The notes under the pieces: generated by a model | Seen by the model: only the letters and a program-made list of their open reading frames with translations | The model's database searches: none | Told to the model about the DNA's origin: nothing | NCBI GenBank assembly: GCA_019243595.1 | Contig: JAFAUA010000295.1 | Span: 1-5,027 of the forward strand | Length of the DNA stretch: 5,027 nt | Reading direction: 5' to 3' | DNA from: Acidimicrobiia bacterium | GTDB lineage: Bacteria > Actinomycetota > Acidimicrobiia > Acidimicrobiales > AC-14 | Shown: positions 1-5,027 of the stretch, piece by piece | How the letters are laid out: each line of letters starts with the position of its first letter | Numbering within the stretch: position 1 is the first letter of the stretch | Program-made: the position numbers and the translations under genes

Positions 1-1719
1 CCGGGGATCGCTGTCTTCGGACGAGTGCGTACGCATGAACGGCAGGAACGTCGCCAGCTCGAACCAGCGCACGTAGAGCTCGGCGTCGGGAGAGCCGTGG
101 TAGCCGCCGATGTCCGGGCCGGTGTACGGCAGACCCGACAGGCCGAGGCCGAGCACGGTCGGGATGGTCTGACGCAGGGCGGACCACGCGGTCTCGGTGT
201 CACCCGTCCAGGACCAGGCCCAGCGCTGCACGCCCGCCCAGCCGGCCCGGCTGAGCACGAACGGCCGGCGGCCGGGCCGGTGCTGCGCCAGCGCTTCGTG
301 ACCGGCCCGATCCATGAGCAAGCCGTAGATGTTGTGGGCCTCGGCGTGGTCGCCGCCCCGGCCGTCCATGTCGTGGCGCATCCCGAGAGGCGGATTCGAG
401 CCGCCGATGAGGGAGATCGCGGTGGGCTCGTTCATGTCGTGCCACGCGCCGGCCACGCCGAAATCGGTAAGCCGCTTGTACTGACCGGCCCACCACCGCC
501 GCGCCTTGTCCGCCGTGAAGTCCGGAACCGCAGCCCGTCCGGGCCACACGACCGCCGGTGCCAACCGGCCGGTCGGCATCCGGCAGAAGGCGTCGGCGTT
601 CTCGCCCTCTGCGAAGACGTCGAAGCCCTTCCCTCGGGCGACGCCGGGGTCGATGATCGACACGACCTTGACACCCCGCTCTTCGAGCTCGGCGATAAGT
701 GCGCGGGGGTCAGCGAAGTTGTGCGGGTCGAACGTGAAGACGCGGTAGCGGTCCATCACCTCGATGTCGAGGTGCATGGCCGCGAGCGGCAGGTCGTGAG
801 CAGCAAATCCATCGACAACGTCGCGAACCGCCTGGGCGGTGCCGTAGCCCCAACGCGACTGGTGGTAGCCGAGTGCCCACCGCGGCGGCATCGGCGGTCG
901 ACCGGTGAGCTCGGTGTAACGAGTCAGGGCCAGGTCCGGAGGACCCGGGATCACGTAGTAACGGAGGGCGCCGCCCTCGAACCGAGCCTCGCCACCGGTA
1001 CCAAGGTCGACGGTCGCCCGGTACGAGTTCTCGAAAAACACCAGGCTCGAGCCGTCGGTGCCGATCGTCGTGAGCACGGGTATGCCGAGATACAGCGGGT
1101 CGTGACCGGTCGTGTAGTGCCCGCCCGGGCCCTTGTTCCACAGCTGATAGCTGCCGCCCCGGAGGTCGAAGGCGGCGGCCCGCTCGCCCAGCCCGTGGAC
1201 GCGGTCTCCCTCGGCGATCGCCCAGCGCGCCGCCCAGCCCGGGCCGTGGCGTCGCGGAGGCTCGTCTTGGCGGAGGAGGCGGCCGTCGTGGTCCGTGACC
1301 TCGACGCCGCCCGCGTCGTCGATCGTCAAGCGCAGCTCGCTGGTCGTCACGACGACACGCTCGTCGGTGACGTCGAGCTGAATGTCAGGCGCCGGCCATG
1401 TCTGGCGGGCGATGGCGAAGGGGACGGGCAGGACGCCGGGCTGCCACGTCACCCGCACCACGTCGGCCGCGAGGAAGACGACCTCGACGCTCGCCGACTC
1501 GAACTCGACAGTGACACCGCCGTCGACGGGTGCGACTGCGCGCCTGGCGCCCGGGGCGACCCCGCCGGCTTCCCAGTCAGGCCGCTTCGGCGCGTAGCGA
1601 AAGTCGAGCCAGGCCTTCTGGAACGAGAAGGCAACGACGAGCGCGATCCGACGCGGCCCGAGGACGCGCAGCCCACGGAGGCCCTGCGCGAGGAGCGAGC
1701 GTCGAGGCTCGGCGCTCAG
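1..1719 (-). CDS. GH31 family glycoside hydrolase (alpha-glucosidase-like), C-terminus cut off by the window edge
   Basis: Translating the minus strand in the frame whose codons begin at positions divisible by three gives about 573 codons without a stop, reaching the left edge. The protein is a retaining GH31 enzyme, which hydrolyses alpha-linked glycosides. The N-terminal beta-sandwich carries HGLGER followed by WNKGPGGHYTTGHDPLYLGIP (about 170-200). The barrel begins at RPPMPPRWALGYHQSRWGYG (about 275). LDIEVMD follows, with substrate-contact Asp about 318. WHDMNEP holds the nucleophile Asp about 428, WTGDTETAW the acid/base Asp about 507, then LPYTGPDIGGY and FLPFMRTHS. GH31 proteins usually have 650-900 residues, so the distal C-terminal domains lie outside. 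No convincing signal peptide is seen, so it is probably cytoplasmic. The start is uncertain: there is no ATG, GTG or TTG near the N-terminus, and the CTG at 1719-1717, overlapping the SDR stop, is chosen because coding-like codon use begins there. A CTG at 1671 is an alternative. The natural substrate is unknown; alpha-xylosidase or transglycosidase activity is possible. Confidence 0.93.
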   Translation of the reverse strand, partial: MSAEPRRSLLAQGLRGLRVLGPRRIALVVAFSFQKAWLDFRYAPKRPDWEAGGVAPGARRAVAPVDGGVTVEFESASVEVVFLAADVVRVTWQPGVLPVPFAIARQTWPAPDIQLDVTDERVVVTTSELRLTIDDAGGVEVTDHDGRLLRQDEPPRRHGPGWAARWAIAEGDRVHGLGERAAAFDLRGGSYQLWNKGPGGHYTTGHDPLYLGIPVLTTIGTDGSSLVFFENSYRATVDLGTGGEARFEGGALRYYVIPGPPDLALTRYTELTGRPPMPPRWALGYHQSRWGYGTAQAVRDVVDGFAAHDLPLAAMHLDIEVMDRYRVFTFDPHNFADPRALIAELEERGVKVVSIIDPGVARGKGFDVFAEGENADAFCRMPTGRLAPAVVWPGRAAVPDFTADKARRWWAGQYKRLTDFGVAGAWHDMNEPTAISLIGGSNPPLGMRHDMDGRGGDHAEAHNIYGLLMDRAGHEALAQHRPGRRPFVLSRAGWAGVQRWAWSWTGDTETAWSALRQTIPTVLGLGLSGLPYTGPDIGGYHGSPDAELYVRWFELATFLPFMRTHSSEDSDPR

Positions 1720-2540
1720 AAGCTGCGAAGGAAGCCGATGGCCTCCTTGGCGGAGGCGAACGTGCCCGTCACGCCAGCGGCGAAGTAACCGGCGTCGGTG
1801 ATCATCGTGATGCCAGTGATGCCGCCGGCCGCCTCGCTGCAGAGGAAGACCAGGGCGTAGGCCTGCTCGATCGGCTGCGACGCCTCAATGCCGACGTCGG
1901 CCCGGTAGTCCTTGCCGAACCCGAGCCACATCTCCTCGTTGGCGCGTGCAAGAGGCGTGTCGGTCGGCCCCGGCATGATGGCGTTGATCCGCACGCCCTT
2001 CTTCAGCAACCGGTACGCCTCGCGGGCGACGTACATGTTGATGGTCTTCTTGCTCCACAGGTAGTCGGCGTGGTTGTTGTCCACCGCCCACTTGGTCGCG
2101 GCGTCGAAGTCGGTGATGTCGAGGTACTCATGGAGCTCGTCGAGGTTGTTCTCCCAGCCCATGCCCGCGGCCGAGGAGATCATGCCGATCGCCGACCCCT
2201 TCGGAAGCATGTCACCGGCCAGCAACCGCTCGATGAGATAGCGGTGACCGATGAAATTGATGCGCTCGATGCCCGGAGTCCCGTCGGCGACGCCCGCGCA
2301 CGAGAAGAGAGCGTGGACGGGCCTGCCGCACTCCTCTACAGCCCGCTCGATCGACGCCTTGTCGGAGAGGTCGAGGCTGATGGCCTTGACACCGTCGAGG
2401 GTGACCTCGGCGCGGTCCATGACGATCACCTCGGCGCCGGCGTCCTTCACGACCTCGGCGGTCGCGGCACCCATGCCGGTGGCACCGCCGACGACGAGCA
2501 CCCGCTTGCCGTCGTACCTGAAGGCATCGAACAGACCCAT
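1716..2540 (-). CDS. Short-chain dehydrogenase/reductase, 3-alpha-hydroxysteroid dehydrogenase/carbonyl reductase type
   Basis: This 274-residue NAD(P)-dependent oxidoreductase interconverts a secondary alcohol and a ketone. The Rossmann nucleotide motif is GGATGMG at 18-24. Asp42, at the end of the second strand (VIVMDR), favours NAD(H) over NADP(H). Asp57 lies in the adenine pocket region (SLDLSD). The catalytic set is visible: Asn95 (INFIGH), Ser122/123 (MISSAAG), Tyr160 and Lys164 (YLWSK), then PGPTDTPL at 190-197. The usual NNAG is replaced by SCAG, and about 37 residues separate the catalytic Ser from Tyr, against about 13 in most classical SDRs. That insertion is known from the Comamonas 3-alpha-hydroxysteroid dehydrogenase/carbonyl reductase group, which supports this subfamily; coniferyl-alcohol dehydrogenase annotations belong to the same group. 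The ATG at 2540 has a purine-rich ribosome binding site and lies 12 nt after the P450 stop. The substrate (sterol, terpenoid or other cyclic alcohol) is inference. Confidence 0.93.
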   Translation of the reverse strand: MGLFDAFRYDGKRVLVVGGATGMGAATAEVVKDAGAEVIVMDRAEVTLDGVKAISLDLSDKASIERAVEECGRPVHALFSCAGVADGTPGIERINFIGHRYLIERLLAGDMLPKGSAIGMISSAAGMGWENNLDELHEYLDITDFDAATKWAVDNNHADYLWSKKTINMYVAREAYRLLKKGVRINAIMPGPTDTPLARANEEMWLGFGKDYRADVGIEASQPIEQAYALVFLCSEAAGGITGITMITDAGYFAAGVTGTFASAKEAIGFLRSF

Positions 2541-2544
2541 CTCT

Positions 2545-2551
2545 CTCCCCT
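2545..2551 (-). promoter_or_regulatory. Ribosome binding site of the SDR gene
   Basis: On the minus strand AGGGGAG is followed by AGAG and then the ATG at 2540, a spacing of about 4 nt. The site lies wholly in the 12-nt gap after the P450 stop codon (2555-2553). It supports the ATG as the SDR start and indicates translation within a polycistronic message. Confidence 0.7.
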
Positions 2552-2552
2552 C

Positions 2553-3746
2553 TCAGCCGGTCCGCACCGGCAACGACTCCCAACCGCGCACCGTCGATGT
2601 GCGGGCCATCTTGGCGTGCTCCCAGTCGACTTCCCATTCCGGGAAGCGCTTGAGCACCTCGTCGAGCGCTACGCGGCCCTCCAGGCGGGCCAGCGCCGCG
2701 CCCAAGCAGAAGTGGAGGCCGTAGCCGAAGCTCAGGTGGTGGCTGATGTCCCGGTGGATGTCGAACCGGTCGGCGTCGTCGAAGTGGCGTTCGTCGCGGT
2801 TGGCGCTCCCGTTCAGCAGCACCATCACGCTCCCCTCCGGCACCGTCTGGCCGTGCGCCTCGACGTCGCGGGCCACGTACCGGGACTGCACCGGCGACGG
2901 CGCCTCGTAGCGCAGCAGCTCCTCGATCGCACGCGGAATCAGCGAGCGGTCTTCAACGAGCTCACGTCGCTGGTCTGGATGCTCGGCGAGCAGCTTCCCT
3001 GTCCAGCCGACCAACCGCGTCGTCGTCTCGTTGCCGGCGCCGGCGAGCATGTTGACGTAGAGCAGGATCTCGTCGCGCGTCAGCCGGCGCGTCGTTCCCG
3101 TCTCGTCCTCGAACTCGGCCCTGAGCAGCTCGGTCATGAGGTCGTCGGACGGATGGTCGACGCGCCAGTCGACGTACGCGGCGAAGATCTCGCTCGCCTC
3201 AATGGTCGGGGGCCTGGGCGCCCCGTCCTCGTCGAGGCGTAGGCCGGCGTCGAGCCGGTCGCGGATCGACTCCTGGTCCTCCTCTGGAATCCCGAGGAGG
3301 AAGCCGATCGTGCGCATCGGCATCTGGGCACCGAGGTCGGCGATGAAGTCGAATCCGCCGGCGTCGACGAGCGGGTCGAGAGAGCGGGCGCAGAACTCGC
3401 GCACCTTGGGCTCGATGGCGTTCATCTTCTTCGGGGTGAAGACGCGCGAGAGCAGGCCCCGGTGGATGTCATGGATGGGTGGGTCCTCGAAGAGGATGAT
3501 CCCCGGCGGCAGCTCGAGGTTCTGCTTGATGAGCTCGAGCACCGACCCCTTGCCCGACCGGTAGGTGGTCCAGTCGACGAGCGCCGGCTCCACATCCTCC
3601 CAGCGGCTCAGGGCGTAGAAGTCGTACTTGTCGTTGTAATAGAGCGGAGCCTCGTCGCGCAGCCGCTTCCACACCGGGTGCGGGTCGGCGTCGATCTCGA
3701 AGTCGTAGGGGTCGTAGTAGACGTCGCTTCCGCTGGTGAGCGTCAC
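2553..3746 (-). CDS. Cytochrome P450 monooxygenase, soluble bacterial class
   Basis: This 397-residue haem monooxygenase inserts one oxygen atom from O2 into an organic substrate, using electrons from a ferredoxin/reductase pair that is not in the window. The landmarks appear in order. DPPIHDIHRGLLSRVFTP (88-105) is the C-helix haem-propionate region, with His92 and Arg96. The I-helix is AGAGNETT (235-242), with the Glu240-Thr241 acid-alcohol pair for oxygen activation. The K-helix ExxR is Glu276-Arg279. The haem loop FGYGLHFCLGAALAR (340-354) has the thiolate ligand Cys347. There is no membrane anchor, and the length is normal for bacterial P450s. The GTG at 3746 is the start: it forms a GTGA overlap with the transferase stop, no other start codon precedes the conserved YDPYDFEIDADPHPVW, and a weak GAGG (3759-3756) lies 9 nt upstream. 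The frame stays open further upstream, but that part is low-complexity Arg/Gly shadow of the transferase gene. The CYP family number cannot be assigned by eye. Confidence 0.97.
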   Translation of the reverse strand: MTLTSGSDVYYDPYDFEIDADPHPVWKRLRDEAPLYYNDKYDFYALSRWEDVEPALVDWTTYRSGKGSVLELIKQNLELPPGIILFEDPPIHDIHRGLLSRVFTPKKMNAIEPKVREFCARSLDPLVDAGGFDFIADLGAQMPMRTIGFLLGIPEEDQESIRDRLDAGLRLDEDGAPRPPTIEASEIFAAYVDWRVDHPSDDLMTELLRAEFEDETGTTRRLTRDEILLYVNMLAGAGNETTTRLVGWTGKLLAEHPDQRRELVEDRSLIPRAIEELLRYEAPSPVQSRYVARDVEAHGQTVPEGSVMVLLNGSANRDERHFDDADRFDIHRDISHHLSFGYGLHFCLGAALARLEGRVALDEVLKRFPEWEVDWEHAKMARTSTVRGWESLPVRTG

Positions 3747-4954
3747 GCGACGACGCCTCGCACCTTGAGGTCGAGGATGGCGTCCGTGTCGAGGCCGAGG
3801 CCTTCGAGGATGGCGTCGCCGTGCTCGTTGAAGTCCGGCGCCCGCTTCGGCGGTGCCGCCTCGCCGTCGTAGACCATCGGCGCGGTCACCAGCTGGAACT
3901 TGATGCCGGCCGCGTTGGCGCAGTCCATGACGTAGTCGTTGGCGACCGACTGCGGATCGGCGGCCGACTCCAGCGTGTCCTGCACGACCGCCCACTGACC
4001 CGAGAAGTCGGCCAGGCGCTCCCGCCACTCCTCGAGTGTGTGCTCGGCGAAGGCCTCCTCGAGCAGCTCACACCCGACGTTGGCGTTGGCGGTGATCGAC
4101 TCGGTGTCGGCGAAGCGCTCGTCGTCGGCCAGCTCCGGCCGTCCGACCGCCCGGCAGGCGTCGGGCCAGTACTTGGCCGCCTGCAGACAGCAGAGGCCGA
4201 TCCACCGATCGTCTTTGGTGCGGTACGTCGTCACAAGGGGGTTGAAGAGCGTGCGGCCGGGCGGTGGCGGCGTCCAGCCCCGTCCGAACTGCAGCGACAG
4301 CGCCATCGCCGCCCCCATCGACCACAGGCCGGAGTGGAGCAGCGAAACGTCGACTGTGGTCGCCTTGCCGGTGCGTTCCCGGTAGTAGAGGGCGCCCATG
4401 ATCGCCCCCGCGATGTTCATGGCGCCGATCGAGTCGCCGAAGGCGGGCGCCGGTGGGGGCGGCACGTTGTCGTGCTGCTTCACACCCATGGCGATCCCCG
4501 TCCGCAGCCAGTACGACAGCTGGTCGTACGACCCCTTGTCGGCGTCGGGACCGCGCTCGCCCTGGCCGGTGCCACGCACGTAGATGATGTCTGGGTTGTG
4601 GGCACGGATGTCGTCGAGGTCGACCCTCAGCTTCGTACGCACCGACGGGAGCTTGTTGGTGAGGAAGACATCGCACGTGGCCGCCAGCTTGTAGAGGATG
4701 TCGAGGCCGTCGTCGGCCGTGAGGTCGAGCCCAAGGCTCTGCTTTCCTCGGTTCGAGTGCTCCAGCAGTACGTGCACGTCGCCTCCGAGCGAGACGGTGC
4801 CGCTGGCCGCCAGGCCGCGCATGGCGTCGCCCCGTTCGACGTGCTCGATCTTGACCACCTCGGCGCCGAGGTCGGCCAGGAGGGCCGACGCCGCGGGCAC
4901 AAACGTGTGCTCCGCTACTTCGAGGATGCGGACGCCCTCCATCACTGCGGTCAT
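3743..4954 (-). CDS. Family III acyl-CoA transferase (CaiB/BaiF type)
   Basis: This 403-residue protein belongs to the family that moves CoA between carboxylic acids, which also includes alpha-methylacyl-CoA racemases. The N-terminus GVRILEVAEHTFVPAASALL with LADLGAEVVKIEHVERGD (about 7-43) is the family signature for the CoA-binding fold. NRGKQSLGLDL (68-78) and DIIYVRGTGQGERGPDADKG (122-141) follow. AFGDSIGAMN (171-180) contains Asp174, matching the catalytic Asp that forms the acyl-enzyme anhydride in formyl-CoA transferase (Asp169 there). YYRERTGKATTVDVSLLHS (190-208) is the usual downstream strand. The more typical ENFRPG segment is replaced by TNKLPSVRTKL (99-109). Length is normal. The ATG at 4954 is chosen because GAGGA lies 5 nt upstream; an in-frame ATG four codons later is less well placed. 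The stop overlaps the P450 GTG by 4 nt, implying coupled translation. Transferase is preferred over racemase, but the acid substrate cannot be read from the sequence. Confidence 0.95.
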   Translation of the reverse strand: MTAVMEGVRILEVAEHTFVPAASALLADLGAEVVKIEHVERGDAMRGLAASGTVSLGGDVHVLLEHSNRGKQSLGLDLTADDGLDILYKLAATCDVFLTNKLPSVRTKLRVDLDDIRAHNPDIIYVRGTGQGERGPDADKGSYDQLSYWLRTGIAMGVKQHDNVPPPPAPAFGDSIGAMNIAGAIMGALYYRERTGKATTVDVSLLHSGLWSMGAAMALSLQFGRGWTPPPPGRTLFNPLVTTYRTKDDRWIGLCCLQAAKYWPDACRAVGRPELADDERFADTESITANANVGCELLEEAFAEHTLEEWRERLADFSGQWAVVQDTLESAADPQSVANDYVMDCANAAGIKFQLVTAPMVYDGEAAPPKRAPDFNEHGDAILEGLGLDTDAILDLKVRGVVA

Positions 4955-4959
4955 GGCTG

Positions 4960-4965
4960 TCCTCT
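4960..4965 (-). promoter_or_regulatory. Ribosome binding site of the CoA transferase gene
   Basis: On the minus strand AGAGGA is followed by CAGCC and the ATG at 4954, a spacing of 5 nt. It decides the start of the transferase, whose frame stays open to the right edge but has no start codon upstream. No -10/-35 promoter is recognisable in the remaining bases, so the transcription start is probably outside the window. Confidence 0.7.
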
Positions 4966-4971
4966 CTCTTG

Positions 4972-5027
4972 CTACTGGGCTGCAGGTGGGCGAGGGGCAA
5001 GCGTGATCGACGCCGTGCCGATGCTCT
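4972..5027 (-). CDS. Possible 3' end of an upstream gene (last 17 residues and stop)
   Basis: One minus-strand frame entering from the right edge reads SIGTASITLAPRPPAAQ and ends at TAG (4974-4972), 17 nt before the transferase ATG. The first codons favour G or C at the third position, as in the neighbouring genes, while the last ones less so. Spacing would fit another member of the same operon. The fragment is too short to show a domain. It could equally be untranslated leader, since a chance open stretch of this length is common in GC-rich DNA. Confidence 0.3.
   Translation of the reverse strand, partial: SIGTASITLAPRPPAAQ

Noticed and set aside
1742..1748. AAGGAGG as a normal ribosome binding site for the GH31 gene
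   Set aside because: It lies within the SDR coding sequence and no usable start codon in the GH31 frame falls 5-12 nt downstream; the nearest candidate CTG is 22 nt away. It is probably a by-product of the codons for Lys-Glu, so it is not listed as a site.
25..1788. 587-codon open frame on the plus strand opposite the GH31 gene
   Set aside because: It is a GC-driven shadow. Its translation is rich in Arg, Val, Asp and Gly without domain motifs, while the opposite strand encodes clear GH31 catalytic motifs throughout.
2541..2552. Terminator or promoter between the P450 and SDR genes
   Set aside because: The 12-nt gap holds only the purine-rich ribosome binding site and has no inverted repeat.
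1530..3242. 570-codon open frame on the plus strand across the SDR and P450 genes
   Set aside because: It spans two unrelated minus-strand genes and their junction, has no recognisable domain, and is composed of His/Val/Asp/Arg-rich low-complexity sequence typical of antisense frames in high-GC DNA.
3747..4028. 94-codon N-terminal extension of the P450 frame to an ATG at 4028
   Set aside because: It lies entirely within the CoA transferase C-terminus, is Arg/Gly-rich, and precedes a normal P450 N-terminus starting at the GTG at 3746.
4068..5000. 310-codon minus-strand frame overlapping the CoA transferase
   Set aside because: It is out of frame with the transferase signature motifs, and its translation is Arg/Pro/His-rich with no domain.

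Overview
This is a high-GC bacterial window in which one strand (minus) carries a continuous, tightly packed gene run with strong G/C preference at third codon positions. Base composition and gene content (a class I bacterial cytochrome P450 next to a CaiB-type CoA transferase and a hydroxysteroid-dehydrogenase-like SDR) suggest an actinobacterium, perhaps Acidimicrobiia or a mycobacterium-like lineage. That placement is inference; no taxonomic marker is present.

Layout, read in the direction of transcription (right to left). (1) 5027-4972: possibly the last 18 codons of an upstream gene, weakly supported. (2) 4954-3743: family III (CaiB/BaiF) acyl-CoA transferase, complete, with a good ribosome binding site. 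(3) 3746-2553: cytochrome P450, complete, starting at GTG inside a 4-nt GTGA overlap with the transferase stop. (4) 2540-1716: short-chain dehydrogenase/reductase of the 3-alpha-hydroxysteroid dehydrogenase/carbonyl reductase type, 12 nt after the P450 stop, with a purine-rich ribosome binding site. (5) about 1719 to 1: family GH31 alpha-glucosidase-like glycoside hydrolase. It runs off the left edge without its C-terminus and has no ATG, GTG or TTG near its apparent N-terminus; the best candidate start is a CTG that overlaps the SDR stop (CTGA).

The four genes share a strand, have gaps of 12 nt or less or 4-nt overlaps, and show no terminator between them, so they are very probably one operon. 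A working reading is a catabolic module for a glycosylated or hydroxylated hydrophobic compound such as a steroid, terpenoid or other alicyclic: GH31 would remove a sugar, the P450 would hydroxylate, the SDR would oxidise an alcohol, and the transferase would move CoA to or from the resulting acid. The enzyme classes are well supported; the shared substrate is inference. No RNA gene, mobile element, CRISPR array, repeat family or intergenic stretch above 300 bases was found. The plus strand carries long open frames, but they look like GC-driven shadows of the minus-strand genes.
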